Assembly (NCBI RefSeq): GCF_000799715.1 | Contig: NZ_JUHG01000020.1 | Coordinates: 1-64,000, forward strand | Source of the DNA: Martinezella rhizogenes | GTDB taxonomy: Bacteria > Pseudomonadota > Alphaproteobacteria > Rhizobiales > Rhizobiaceae | Reading direction: 5' to 3' | Length of the DNA stretch: 64,000 nucleotides | In this document: positions 1 to 11,566 of the stretch, piece by piece | Numbering within the stretch: the first letter of the stretch is position 1 | How the letters are laid out: each line of letters opens with the position of its first letter | Position numbers and translations under genes: made by a program | The notes under the pieces: model-generated | What the model was told of the DNA's origin: nothing | The model's input: only the letters and a program-made list of their open reading frames with translations | Databases searched by the model: none

Positions 1-283
1 CTTATGAGCCAAAGAAACAGAGTGTATTCTCTTGTTCAAAACGTGACCGTCGAAGTCTATTCAAAGGACAAGTATCGCTACCTGTCCCGCAAGCTCCGCC
101 GCCCACGTTTCTCTTTCTTCTCATCTTCAATTGTCAAAGAACAGACCAGTAAAACCAGTCAAAACCTTTTCCCATCGACCCCAGGTAAACCCAGAACCTC
201 CAATCAGCATCGCAGCCAATTCTTTAGGAAACACCAGAGCGAAAGACTTCGTCGCTAGCAGCGCCGCCGCCCTCGTTCAGTGA
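1..283 (-). other. 5' leader of an rrn operon (16S gene outside window)
   Basis: Read on the minus strand, this stretch starts just downstream of a strong promoter (290-318), carries a boxA-like element (132-143) and runs out of the left edge. The arrangement of promoter, long GC-poor leader and boxA is that of a rhizobial 16S rRNA leader, and the sequence near the edge matches my memory of such leaders. The 16S gene itself is not in the window. An 84-codon open frame on the plus strand here has no ribosome binding site and I do not call it a gene. Confidence 0.7.
132..143 (-). promoter_or_regulatory. boxA-like rRNA antitermination element
   Basis: The minus strand reads TGTTCTTTGACA, close to the bacterial rrn boxA core TGCTCTTTAACA that recruits NusB/NusE. 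It lies about 150 nt downstream of the promoter, in the leader, where boxA is expected. Confidence 0.65.
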
Positions 284-289
284 GTGGGC

Positions 290-318
290 TTATAAACCCA
301 CCCCCAGAACCAAGTCAA
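290..318 (-). promoter_or_regulatory. rrn promoter
   Basis: On the minus strand the -35 is TTGACT (313-318) and the -10 is TTATAA (290-295), separated by 17 nt. A run of A and T just upstream (about 325-350) could serve as an UP element. The spacing and position before the boxA-bearing leader support a strong sigma-70 type rRNA promoter. Confidence 0.75.
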
Positions 319-670
319 CACTGGATTTTTAAAAAAACCAGAAAAAGAACAAGTGATTGATTCTTATGATAGTTTTATGAAGCCTGCCGAAGCCGGCTCA
401 GAATAGGCCCCAAAAACCCCGATAACACCATCAAACTGCGCTGGAGCGATGACATTACATGTAGGGGATCGCGTCGTATGACAATGAGCGGCCCTTGATC
501 CCCACCCGGTCAACACCAGATAAGGCCGACCTTGTCATTGAAACCGGGGCTTCCAAAGCACCGGAACAGTCCACAGACCAGATGCGCCTCATTTGACTCG
601 CCCGTCATAAATATGCACATCTTCGCCCCCAGCTACACGGCTCGCATGAAGGAACCGGATCTCGATTGGC
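319..670. other. Intergenic region, no gene seen
   Basis: Between the rrn promoter and the M23 peptidase gene I see no credible coding frame. The only structure is an inverted repeat, GGGGATC at 464-470 and GATCCCC at 497-503, with a 26-nt loop and no T-run, so it is not an obvious terminator. The promoter of the peptidase gene should lie here, but I cannot place it with confidence. Confidence 0.5.
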
Positions 671-2620
671 ATGATGACGGACAAGATGATGCTCCGATCG
701 CTCGGAAACGAGCCGCCAATCCTGGCCGATGGCAGGCGGGCGCCGGACCGGCGCGAGGTTTCTCTCCGCTGGCTTTCGGGCACCTTCCTTACCGGCATCA
801 CCTCCAGCATATTGATGGGCGTCGCGCTGTTTGCAGCACTCGACGGACGCCAGCAACTCGCCATCCCTGCCGAAGCCTACGCGACATCGGACAGCGGAAA
901 TCACGATAGTACAGAGGATCAGGTCGTTCGCGGCGGGCGCCTCGTGTCGACCGCGATCGCGTCAAAGCCGTCCGACCGGAGCATCCTGGAGGTCTCGACC
1001 GTGGTGCGCGACGGTGACAAGGAAGTGGTGCGCCGCCAGCCCTTCGCGCATGTGAAGATCGCGCTTGCCACCAACCGCGTCGCCACCGAAAACTATCCGG
1101 CCTTCGATCCACTCGCGATCTTTTCCGCCGACGAGAACATTCCGCCGCCGGCCAATCGCACCGGCGCCATCTACGGTTCCGACGTCGAATCCGAAGTCAG
1201 CCTGAAGACCGTGCCCTTCCCGGCCAAGGATATGCCATTCCCGCTTGCCGGCTCGATGTCGCTTGACGAGGTCGAGGAGAATGTTCGTTCCAACGGCTCG
1301 GTGCTCACCGACGGCAATACCCAGCTTTCGGCACTCTATTATATCGATCCGCGCCGTTTTGCGACCGATGACACCGATGTCGACCTGACCGCCGGGCTTG
1401 CCGCCCGCATTGTCGAGGAAAACATGTCGGTCTCCGCCCCCGAGGCAGTCACGCCGCAGACACAGGAATTTGCCGACGACATCATCCCGGTCCGAGAAAA
1501 CACGAAGATCGCAACGGCGCTCGTCAGTGCCGGCTATCTCAAGGCGGACGCGGATGACATCACGGCGAAGATCGTGCCGTTGTTCGGCGCTTCCAATCTT
1601 TCCGGCGGCGACGTGCTGCGCATCGGCATTCTGCAGAAGGGCGAGCAGGCAAGGATCATCCGCGCCAGCATCTATCGCGGTACCAAGCATATCCTGACCA
1701 TCGCCGAGAACGACCATGGCGATTTCGTTGCCGGCAGCGAGCCGCCGATGCTCGATGCCATCGCCACCGCCTTCGACAATGACGCGCCCGTGGTTGCCGC
1801 CGGCCGCGACCTGCCGAGCGTCTATGACGGCATCTATCGCGCCGCCCTCTCCTACGGCATGTCCAGGGAAATGGTGGCGCAGGTCGTCAAGCTGCTCGCC
1901 AGCAACGTCGATTTCCAGGCGCAGTTGAAGCCCACGGATTCGCTGGAAGCCTTCTTCTCCGTCACCGACGCAAACGGCCAGGCGACGGCCGATTCAGAAC
2001 TGCTCTACGTCAACGCCAAATTCGGCGACACGGTCACCCGCTTCTATCGCTTCGAGGATCCGGACGATCATTCGATCGACTACTTCGATGAAAGCGGCAA
2101 GAGCATCCGGCAGTTCCTGCTGCGCAATCCCGTGCCGACCGGTATATTCAAATCGGGCTTCGGCATGCGGCGCCATCCGATCCTCGGCTTCGCGCGCATG
2201 CATACCGGTGTCGACTGGGCAGCCCCTCGTGGCACGCCGATCATCTCCGCCGGCAACGGCATCGTCGAAAAGGCCGGCTGGGATTCCGGCGGCTTTGGCA
2301 ATCAGACGTTGATCCGCCATGCCAATGGCTACGTCTCCTCCTACAACCATCAGAGCGCCATCGCCAAGGGCGTGGTTCCCGGCGCCAAGGTGGTACAGGG
2401 TCAAGTCATCGGCTTCATCGGATCGACGGGTCTCGCCACCGGGCCGCATCTGCATTACGAGCTGATCGTCAACGGCACCAAGGTCGATCCCCTACGCATC
2501 CGCCTTCCCGGCGGCAAGACGCTGGGCGGCGATGCGCTCGCAAAATTCCAGGACGAACGCAAGCGTATCGACACGCTTCTAAGCGACGAAAAGTCGAAGC
2601 AGGTTGCAAGCAAGGACTAG
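671..2620 (+). CDS. M23 family metallopeptidase (lysostaphin-type)
   Basis: Predicted envelope zinc endopeptidase of 649 aa that would cut peptidoglycan cross-bridges. A single hydrophobic segment near residues 36-56 suggests a signal anchor, placing the rest in the periplasm. The C-terminal third carries the complete M23 (LytM) signature: the MHTGVDWAA segment gives the HxxxD zinc ligands and GPHLHYE gives the HxH motif, so the enzyme is probably catalytic rather than a degenerate DipM/EnvC-type activator. The long middle region (about 60-480) has no domain I recognise. The start at 671 has further ATGs at 674, 683 and 686 and only a distant GAAGGA, so the first residues are uncertain. Rhizobia use such proteins (for example RgsM in Sinorhizobium) in polar growth; orthology is not shown here. 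Confidence 0.85.
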   Translation: MMTDKMMLRSLGNEPPILADGRRAPDRREVSLRWLSGTFLTGITSSILMGVALFAALDGRQQLAIPAEAYATSDSGNHDSTEDQVVRGGRLVSTAIASKPSDRSILEVSTVVRDGDKEVVRRQPFAHVKIALATNRVATENYPAFDPLAIFSADENIPPPANRTGAIYGSDVESEVSLKTVPFPAKDMPFPLAGSMSLDEVEENVRSNGSVLTDGNTQLSALYYIDPRRFATDDTDVDLTAGLAARIVEENMSVSAPEAVTPQTQEFADDIIPVRENTKIATALVSAGYLKADADDITAKIVPLFGASNLSGGDVLRIGILQKGEQARIIRASIYRGTKHILTIAENDHGDFVAGSEPPMLDAIATAFDNDAPVVAAGRDLPSVYDGIYRAALSYGMSREMVAQVVKLLASNVDFQAQLKPTDSLEAFFSVTDANGQATADSELLYVNAKFGDTVTRFYRFEDPDDHSIDYFDESGKSIRQFLLRNPVPTGIFKSGFGMRRHPILGFARMHTGVDWAAPRGTPIISAGNGIVEKAGWDSGGFGNQTLIRHANGYVSSYNHQSAIAKGVVPGAKVVQGQVIGFIGSTGLATGPHLHYELIVNGTKVDPLRIRLPGGKTLGGDALAKFQDERKRIDTLLSDEKSKQVASKD

Positions 2621-2660
2621 CGCAGGGCGCTCTTGAGTGACCAACCAACAACCATGGATT

Positions 2661-3170
2661 TCATTCCTGGTTGAGCGCCAGCCGGACGATCAGTTCGGCG
2701 ATGAGGTCTTCCACGGATTTATGGGCGGTGTCGACAACGAGCGGGCGCGTGCCCCAGTCGTCATAATGCCGGTTGACGGTCTTGTCCCATGTCGGCTTTA
2801 CCAGTCCTTCGACATCCGTCATGCGCGTTTCAACACGCCGGCGATGCTCGGCTTTATCCGAACAAATGACTTCCACTTCGACAGCACGCACGTCGACTCG
2901 CTTTGCGACCGACAGCCAGGCGTCACGCGTGATACGGATGGAATTGACCGAATCCGCGACGACCGTCTGTCCCAGCCTGAGATTGTCCCCGGCGACACCA
3001 TAGGCAATCATATAACCGGCCGGGCCTTCATCCGCTTTCAGAACATCGGAATTTCGCAACGCCTGCTCGATCGTATCGACCCGGACATACATAGCCTTCA
3101 ACTGTTTCGCCAAGGCCTGCGCAGTCGTGGTTTTACCGCTGCCCGGCAAGCCGCCGAAGATAATGAGCAT
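2661..3170 (-). CDS. P-loop ATPase/kinase-like protein
   Basis: A 169-aa protein starting MLIIFGGLPGSGKTT, with a Walker A motif at residues 7-15, typical of the AAA_33/zeta-toxin-like small kinase fold that phosphorylates small molecules or nucleotides. The substrate cannot be read from the sequence. I chose the ATG at 3170 because GGGAGGGAC lies directly upstream and the P-loop beta strand then begins at the N-terminus; a longer frame to 3236 adds 22 residues with no support. It ends 40 bp from the M23 gene (convergent) and lies beyond the clpB terminator, so it is probably monocistronic. Confidence 0.75.
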   Translation of the reverse strand: MLIIFGGLPGSGKTTTAQALAKQLKAMYVRVDTIEQALRNSDVLKADEGPAGYMIAYGVAGDNLRLGQTVVADSVNSIRITRDAWLSVAKRVDVRAVEVEVICSDKAEHRRRVETRMTDVEGLVKPTWDKTVNRHYDDWGTRPLVVDTAHKSVEDLIAELIVRLALNQE

Positions 3171-3262
3171 GATGTCCCTCCCCGAGCGAATCTCCAACGC
3201 CGATGTCAGCTTTACCGAAGAGTCTCGCGGCGGCAAGGCGATTACGACACATGTCTCGGACG

Positions 3263-3289
3263 AAAAATGGCGGCCCGAGAGCCGCCATT
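3263..3289 (-). terminator. Rho-independent terminator of clpB
   Basis: A 9-bp perfect stem (3266-3274 with 3281-3289), loop of six, followed on the minus strand by a run of T. It lies 27 nt beyond the clpB stop codon. Confidence 0.85.
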
Positions 3290-3315
3290 GATAGAGTCAC
3301 ACAAAACCAAGCCGC

Positions 3316-5916
<2,601 letters not shown>

Positions 5917-6037
5917 TTGTAGACCTCCATGAATCGCTCTGCCCAGACTGGCACAGACCGATGTTTGAGATTGAGCCCCCTGAAAAGGCAGACCCCGCCC
6001 GCCGCCGATTGAGATTTGCGGCGAGGCAACAGGGGAG

Positions 6038-6067
6038 AATATGGGAGGGGATTTGAAAAGTTTAAAG
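6038..6067 (-). promoter_or_regulatory. Candidate RpoH (heat-shock) promoter of clpB
   Basis: On the minus strand CTTTAAA (6061-6067) is followed after 15 nt by CCCATATT (6038-6045). This is one mismatch from the sigma-32 -35 element CTTGAAA and fits the CCCCAT type -10. It would give a leader of about 110 nt before clpB, a typical heat-shock gene. Inferred by eye only. Confidence 0.5.
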
Positions 6068-6080
6068 GGCAGCAGAAACG

Positions 6081-6110
6081 AAAAAACCCCGGCGCATACC
6101 GGGGTTTTTT
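6081..6110 (-). terminator. Terminator after the DUF4167 gene
   Basis: A perfect inverted repeat, AAAAAACCCCGG and CCGGGGTTTTTT, with a six-base loop. It can end transcription in both directions; the gene it serves is the minus-strand DUF4167 gene that stops at 6166, and it also insulates clpB. Confidence 0.9.
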
Positions 6111-6165
6111 GCAGACATATGGCCGGATCGCCTCTACGGCGGCGACCTGCACATCTGAACCGTCC

Positions 6166-6867
6166 TTACTCCGTGCCAGCGTCCACCAGTGCGGGGGCCT
6201 CGCTCGGAGCACCTTCGCCTTCGCCCTGACCTTCAGCGTCGGCACTGCGGCGCGGCTGGCGGCGAGGACGATTGCCGGCATTGCGGCGGCGGGGCTGGCG
6301 TTCGCCGGCAGCGACGGGCGTTTCTTCCTCGATCGCAACTTCGGCCGGAATGCCTTCGATCACCGGCTGCGGGCCGGTGCCGTCGATAACCTCGGGCTCA
6401 GGCGCGGCAACCACGGCTGGAGCAGGAGCACGGACGCGCACCGGAGGCGGAGCCATCTGCGGCTGATCGTCCATGTCGTTGTCGTTCGCATCCATGTCAT
6501 CCATGTCGCGGTCGGAATTGTCACGGTCATTGGGGTTTTGCTGTTCGTCGCGCTGAAAACGTTCCTGCATCTGCGCCTGAGCGCTGGCAATGATCCGATT
6601 GTAATGTTCAGCGTGCTGAAGATAGTTTTCCGCCATGACGCGGTCGCCGGAGCTGTGCGCATCGCGGGCGAGAGTCGAATACTTCTCGGCGATATGCTGC
6701 GCGGTTCCGCGGATTTTCACATCGGGACCGGAGCTGTCGTAAGTCCTGGTCAGCGGGTTCGAGCCCTTGCGGTTGAAATTGTTATTATTGTTGTTGTTGT
6801 TTCCGCCGCCGCCGCCGTTGTTGTTACCACGCCCCCGACCGCGCTTATTCTGCTGTCCTGGCCTCAT
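6166..6867 (-). CDS. DUF4167 domain protein, Asn/Gly-rich
   Basis: A 233-aa protein typical of Rhizobiales. The first 35 residues are low complexity: basic RGRGRG, then five Gly and a run of eight Asn. Residues about 37-105 form the DUF4167 core, including the segments NPLTRTYDSSGPDVKIRG and AENYLQHAEHYNRI. The rest is acidic (a DMDDMDANDND stretch) and then Arg/Pro-rich near residues 180-215. The composition suggests a disordered, possibly nucleic-acid-binding protein, but no function is established that I know of. It lies downstream of prmC-prfA on the same strand, separated by 346 bp, and has its own terminator. AAGGATCT precedes the ATG. Confidence 0.85.
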   Translation of the reverse strand: MRPGQQNKRGRGRGNNNGGGGGNNNNNNNNFNRKGSNPLTRTYDSSGPDVKIRGTAQHIAEKYSTLARDAHSSGDRVMAENYLQHAEHYNRIIASAQAQMQERFQRDEQQNPNDRDNSDRDMDDMDANDNDMDDQPQMAPPPVRVRAPAPAVVAAPEPEVIDGTGPQPVIEGIPAEVAIEEETPVAAGERQPRRRNAGNRPRRQPRRSADAEGQGEGEGAPSEAPALVDAGTE

Positions 6868-7213
6868 AGATCCTTCACCTGAATTTTCTTAGTTGGGATG
6901 AAATTATACACGGCACCTGCCGCCGTGGCTGGAAACCTCCAAGCCAGGGCCTGCGTGCCGCAAGCAAACTGCGCCTTTAGCGCCGGTCTGCCGCTCGACT
7001 ACGTCAGATTAACTGATCACGCATTGGGTTATCTTCAACCTTTGACACTCTTATCAGAGAGCGGATCCCCGAGGCTGTCCAAGACAGGCGAATCGTCTCG
7101 CCTATTCCCAGCCGCCCAACGCGTGAGCGCAACCTATATTGCTTCCTCAGGAAATCCAAGCCTTTTCTTTGCGATAACAACAAGGTCACACGGACCTGCT
7201 GCAAATTGTCGCG
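6868..7213. other. Intergenic region between prmC and the DUF4167 gene
   Basis: About 346 bp with no credible gene. Open frames on both strands (for example 6898-7278 plus and 7004-7204 minus) lack ribosome binding sites and show no recognisable protein. The DUF4167 promoter or leader probably lies here; I found no clear hairpin terminator for prmC. Confidence 0.5.
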
Positions 7214-8089
7214 TTAATGGTGATATTGAAACACGAGCACCCGGTCGTTGTGTCCATAGTCCCGGGCCGCTTCGATAAGGAAAAATCCTGCTCCTTCAAA
7301 AACCGAAGTCACCGTCTTGCGCTGATCATAACCGATCTCCACGCCGACAACACCATCTCGGTGTAGAAACCGCGCCGCATCCTTTGCGATTGCTCTGTAG
7401 GCATCCAGCCCATCAAGGCCGCCATCGAGAGCTGCCGGAGGATCGAAATTCTTTACTTCTGGAGCGAGAGTGGAAATGACACTGGACTCAATATAGGGCG
7501 GATTTGAGACAATAACGTGAAATTGACCGTGGATGGCCTCAAACCAGCTTCCTTGTATGGTGTCAAACCGTGCGGCCAAACCATTGCGCACTGCATTCGT
7601 CCGCGCCGTCTCCAAAGCCTCGCCGGAAATATCGGAACCGATGCCCATCGCCTGCGGGCATTCATGGAGCAGTGCGAGACAGATAGCCCCGGTGCCTGTT
7701 CCCATATCCAATATATGGATCGTCTCGTGTTCCGTTGCAAGGCGTCGCGCGTGCGGCAGCAGCGTATCGACGAGGATCTCCGTGTCGGGACGTGGCTCCA
7801 GCGTCGCGCGCGATAGCGTCATGGGCAGGCCGTAAAACTCCCGCTCGCCGAGAATGCGATGCACCGGCTCGTGATTAAGCCGGCGTGAGATCCCCGCCCG
7901 CGCCGCCTCCACGCGATCCGGTGCCACCACCTCGGCGCCGCGCGAGACCAGCTCCGTCGATGACAAATGAAGAAGACCGCCGACAAGGATGCGGGCCTCG
8001 GTTGCGGGATCATCGAGATCGGCCTCGATGAAGCGGGCGCGCACCTCCTGGAACAGTCCAGCGACGGTTGCTCCCGGCCCGGCGCTCAT
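7214..8089 (-). CDS. prmC: Release factor glutamine methyltransferase PrmC (HemK)
   Basis: SAM-dependent enzyme of 291 aa that N5-methylates the glutamine of the GGQ motif in release factors 1 and 2. The N-terminal helical substrate-binding domain is followed by the Rossmann fold with motif I (ILDMGTGTGAICL, about residues 117-129) and the diagnostic NPPY motif at residues 196-199. Its ATG overlaps the stop of prfA by four bases (ATGA), so it is translationally coupled to its own substrate, a conserved arrangement in bacteria. Confidence 0.95.
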   Translation of the reverse strand: MSAGPGATVAGLFQEVRARFIEADLDDPATEARILVGGLLHLSSTELVSRGAEVVAPDRVEAARAGISRRLNHEPVHRILGEREFYGLPMTLSRATLEPRPDTEILVDTLLPHARRLATEHETIHILDMGTGTGAICLALLHECPQAMGIGSDISGEALETARTNAVRNGLAARFDTIQGSWFEAIHGQFHVIVSNPPYIESSVISTLAPEVKNFDPPAALDGGLDGLDAYRAIAKDAARFLHRDGVVGVEIGYDQRKTVTSVFEGAGFFLIEAARDYGHNDRVLVFQYHH

Positions 8090-9165
8090 GCCTGTTCGCC
8101 GAGCTGGGCGAGTTGGCTCGCCTGGTAATCCGCGCGAAGCGCATCGACCACTTCATCGATCTCGCCTTCCATCATCCGGTCGAGTTTGTAGAGCGTCAGG
8201 TTGATGCGATGGTCGGTGACGCGCCCCTGCGGGAAATTATAGGTGCGGATGCGCTCGGAGCGGTCGCCGGAGCCGACCTGGCTCTTGCGGTCGGCGGAGC
8301 GTTCGTTGTCGGCGCGCTGGCGCTCCATGTCGAACAGACGCGAACGCAGCACCTGCATCGCCTTGGCGCGGTTCTGATGCTGCGACTTTTCAGAGCTCGT
8401 CACCACGATCCCCGAAGGAAGATGGGTGATACGCACGGCCGAGTCCGTCGTATTGACATGCTGGCCGCCGGCGCCGGAGGAGCGCATGGTGTCGATGCGG
8501 ATATCCTCGGCGCGAACTTCGATATCGATTTCCTCGGCTTCCGGCAAAACGGCGACGGTTGCCGCCGATGTGTGGATGCGCCCGCCCGCCTCGGTTGCCG
8601 GCACGCGTTGAACACGATGCACGCCGGACTCGAATTTCAGCCGCGAGAACACCCCCTTGCCGGTGATCGTCGCAATGACTTCCTTGTAGCCGCCGGCTTC
8701 GCCGTCGCTGGCCGAAAGGATTTCGACTTTCCAGCCGTTGTTCGCGGCGAAGCGCTCATACATGCGGAAGAGATCGCCGCCGAAAAGGGCGGCCTCGGAG
8801 CCGCCCGTACCGGCGCGAATTTCCAGGATCGCACTCTTCTCGTCGGCGGCATCCTTCGGCAGCAGCAGGATCTGGATGTCCTGCTCCAGCACCTCGATCC
8901 GCTCCTTGACCTCGGGCAATTCCATGTCGGCGAGATCGCGCATTTCGCGATCGACCGACTTGTCGGCAAGCATGGCTTCCAGATCCGAAGCCTCGGCGAT
9001 CGCCTTCTCATAGTCGCGGATCTTGGCGACCACCGGTTGTAATTCGGAATATTCGGAAGCAAGCTTCACATAGACATCCGCCGCCGGACCGGCGGACATA
9101 CGCGCTTCGATCTCGCCGAAACGGCGTTCCAATTCGCGCATTTTTTCAATGGGAAGGTTTGCCAC
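8086..9165 (-). CDS. prfA: Peptide chain release factor 1
   Basis: RF1 recognises UAA and UAG and triggers peptidyl-tRNA hydrolysis on the ribosome. From the GTG at 9165 the protein is 359 aa and GGQ falls at residues 233-235, the same numbering as E. coli RF1, which supports this start. The GTG is preceded by GGAG eight bases upstream; a TTG at 9177 would add four residues. The domain order is an N-terminal coiled coil, the codon-recognition domain, then the GAGGQHVN segment. It precedes prmC with a four-base overlap and begins 31 bp after ptsP ends, so ptsP-prfA-prmC may be one transcript. Confidence 0.95.
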   Translation of the reverse strand: MANLPIEKMRELERRFGEIEARMSAGPAADVYVKLASEYSELQPVVAKIRDYEKAIAEASDLEAMLADKSVDREMRDLADMELPEVKERIEVLEQDIQILLLPKDAADEKSAILEIRAGTGGSEAALFGGDLFRMYERFAANNGWKVEILSASDGEAGGYKEVIATITGKGVFSRLKFESGVHRVQRVPATEAGGRIHTSAATVAVLPEAEEIDIEVRAEDIRIDTMRSSGAGGQHVNTTDSAVRITHLPSGIVVTSSEKSQHQNRAKAMQVLRSRLFDMERQRADNERSADRKSQVGSGDRSERIRTYNFPQGRVTDHRINLTLYKLDRMMEGEIDEVVDALRADYQASQLAQLGEQA

Positions 9166-9196
9166 CCCACACTCCAATTCTTCTTATTCGTTCTGT

Positions 9197-11464
9197 CTAC
9201 AATGGAATATTGTGGCTCTCGGCGAAACCGGCAAGGATCTCTCGCATTGAGGCCGTCGGACGCTTGTCGTCCAGCGCCTCTTCCATGACCTTCGACAAGG
9301 CCTGCAGGTCGAGACCCAGTAGCATCGCCTTGACCGGACCGATGGAGGCCGGAGACATCGACACCGAGCGGAAGCCCAGCCCCAGAAGCGCCATCGCCGA
9401 AATCGTCTTGCCGGCGAGTTCGCCGCAGAGTGTCACCGGCGTCTTGTTGCGCTCGCCGGCGCGCACGATGTCGCGCAGGATGCGCAGGAATGGACGTCCG
9501 AGCGGATCGAAACGGTCCGCCACGCGCGCATTGCCACGATCGACCGCCATCGAGAACTGGAAAAGATCGTTGGAGCCGACCGAGACGAAATCGACCGCCG
9601 CCATCAGCTCGTCGAGCTGCCAGAGCAGCGCCGGCACTTCCAGCATGGCGCCGAACTGTAGCTTGCGCGGCAGACCATGGCCGAAGCGCGACAGATGCTG
9701 CACTTCCTTCTGCACGAGTTCGCGCACCGCTTCGATCTCGGAGACCTCCGTGACCATCGGCACCATCATCTTCAATTCGCTATCGGCCGCCGCTTTCAGC
9801 ATGGCGCGCAACTGCGTACGGAGCAAGCCGGGCCGGTCGAGCGACAGGCGAATTGCGCGCCAGCCGAGCGCCGGGTTCTCTTCCTCATGGGCGCGGAAAT
9901 AAGGCACGACCTTGTCGCCGCCGATATCGAGCGTCCTAAAAGTGACGATGCGCCCGCCCGCCTGCTTCAGCACGCTGCGATAGAAGGCTTCCTGCTCTTC
10001 CGCCTTCGGCATGGTCGAGGCGATCATGAATTGTAGTTCGGTGCGGAACAGGCCGATGCCTTCCGCGCCGGATTCGGCAAGCTGCGGCAGATCGACCAGC
10101 AGACCGGCATTCATCAACAGCGAAATGCGCTGCCCGTCCTTGGTGACCGGCTCGACCGAACGCAGGGCCCGGAACTGCTCCTGCCGGCGGGCGCGAAAAC
10201 GCACCTTTTCTTCATAGGAACGCAGGTGATCGGCCATCGGCCGCAGATGCACATGGCCGCCATCGCCATCAATGATGACGGAATCACCGTTTTCGGCGAG
10301 AGCCACGACGCCCGCTGCCTGGCCGACGACCGGAATACCCATGGCGCGGGCGACGATGACGACGTGGCTGGTGACCGCGCCCTCTTCCAGCACCAGGCCG
10401 CGAATATTGGCACGGGGATAGTCGAGCAGCTCGGCGGCGCCCATGGCGCGCGCGAAGATCACCGCATCGCTCGGGAAGCCGTCGGCCGCCGTACGGCCGG
10501 AATAGCCGGTGAGCTGTCGGAGAAGCCGGTTGGCCAGATCCTCGAAATCATGCATGCGCTCGCGCAGGTAAGGATCGGTCAGGCGCATCATCCGCGCCTT
10601 GGTATCGCTCTGCACCTTTTCGACCGCGGCTTCCGCGGTCAGGCCGTTGCGGATCGCCTCTTCCAGCTTGCGCACCCAGCCCTGGTCGTGGGCGAACATG
10701 CGGTAGGTTTCCAGAACCTCGCGGTGCTCGCCCTCCATGGAAACGTCGCGGCGCGACAGCATGTCGTCGATGGAGATACGCAGCGAACCGAGCGCCTCCG
10801 CCAGCCGGCCGATTTCCTTGTCGGTATCCTCGTTCAGCAGATTGGTGACGACGATGCGCGGCTCGTGCAGCACGACATAGCCGAGACCGATGCCTTCGTT
10901 GTAGCTATCGCCGTCGATGGTGACCGAGCGGGTAAGATCGAGTTCGAGGCCCGGCTTTGTGATCTTCTTCAGCTCGCCGGTGGCGATCATCTCGGCCAGC
11001 ACCATCGCCGTCGTCTCGAGCGCTTCCAGCTCTTCTTCGCGATAGTTGCGGCTCGCCTTGTTCTGCACGACGAGAACGCCGAGCGAGCGGCCCGTGCGCA
11101 GGATCGGCACGCCGAGGAAGGAGTGGTAGACCTCTTCACCGGTTTCCGGCAGGTAGCGGAAAGCGGGATGCGATTGCGCGTCGGAGAGATTGAGCGGCTG
11201 GGCGGAAGCGGCGATCGTGCCGACCAGGCCCTGGCCCATCTTCAGTTGCGAAAGGTGGACGGCTTCCTTGTTCAGACCTTCGGTGGCGTAGAGTTCGAGC
11301 ACGCCGTCGGCGCGCAGCACGTAGACCGAGCAGACTTCGGCGACCATATTGCTGGCGATCTGGCGGACGATCCGGTCAAGACGCTCCTGCGGCTCCAGCG
11401 GCTCCGCCATCAATTCGCGCAGCCGCTTGAGCAGAACGCGTGGACCGCCGGATAGGTCTCTCAT
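9197..11464 (-). CDS. ptsP: Phosphoenolpyruvate-protein phosphotransferase PtsP (EI-Ntr)
   Basis: First enzyme of the nitrogen-related PTS: it takes phosphate from PEP and passes it to NPr, regulating nitrogen and potassium responses rather than importing sugar. The 755-aa chain has an N-terminal GAF domain (about 20-160, sensing glutamine in enteric relatives), the PEP-utiliser N domain, the phosphohistidine domain with the active His at 367 in EGAVTSHVV, and the C-terminal TIM barrel with signatures such as GLFRTELQFM and a SVGSNDLFQF segment. The ATG at 11464 is preferred over the frame's first ATG at 11512 because only it has a nearby GGGAG and it gives the usual family N-terminus. It follows lysC by about 100 bp on the same strand. 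Confidence 0.95.
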   Translation of the reverse strand: MRDLSGGPRVLLKRLRELMAEPLEPQERLDRIVRQIASNMVAEVCSVYVLRADGVLELYATEGLNKEAVHLSQLKMGQGLVGTIAASAQPLNLSDAQSHPAFRYLPETGEEVYHSFLGVPILRTGRSLGVLVVQNKASRNYREEELEALETTAMVLAEMIATGELKKITKPGLELDLTRSVTIDGDSYNEGIGLGYVVLHEPRIVVTNLLNEDTDKEIGRLAEALGSLRISIDDMLSRRDVSMEGEHREVLETYRMFAHDQGWVRKLEEAIRNGLTAEAAVEKVQSDTKARMMRLTDPYLRERMHDFEDLANRLLRQLTGYSGRTAADGFPSDAVIFARAMGAAELLDYPRANIRGLVLEEGAVTSHVVIVARAMGIPVVGQAAGVVALAENGDSVIIDGDGGHVHLRPMADHLRSYEEKVRFRARRQEQFRALRSVEPVTKDGQRISLLMNAGLLVDLPQLAESGAEGIGLFRTELQFMIASTMPKAEEQEAFYRSVLKQAGGRIVTFRTLDIGGDKVVPYFRAHEEENPALGWRAIRLSLDRPGLLRTQLRAMLKAAADSELKMMVPMVTEVSEIEAVRELVQKEVQHLSRFGHGLPRKLQFGAMLEVPALLWQLDELMAAVDFVSVGSNDLFQFSMAVDRGNARVADRFDPLGRPFLRILRDIVRAGERNKTPVTLCGELAGKTISAMALLGLGFRSVSMSPASIGPVKAMLLGLDLQALSKVMEEALDDKRPTASMREILAGFAESHNIPL

Positions 11465-11566
11465 TGCGTCTCTAGCTCCCGAAATCAAGATATTGCCGCC
11501 AGTCTTGCCCATGTCAGGGCCGGCCGAAACTCACCTCCGTCACGGTCCGTCGTCAGCAGTTCTGAA

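Noticed and set aside
4..258. 84-codon frame at the left edge
   Set aside because: It lies in the antisense of the rRNA leader.
464..503. Inverted repeat as rrn terminator or riboswitch
   Set aside because: A 7-bp stem with a 26-base loop and no T-run is not enough for either call.
10226..11455. 409-codon open frame antisense to ptsP
   Set aside because: Shadow of ptsP, no start signal.
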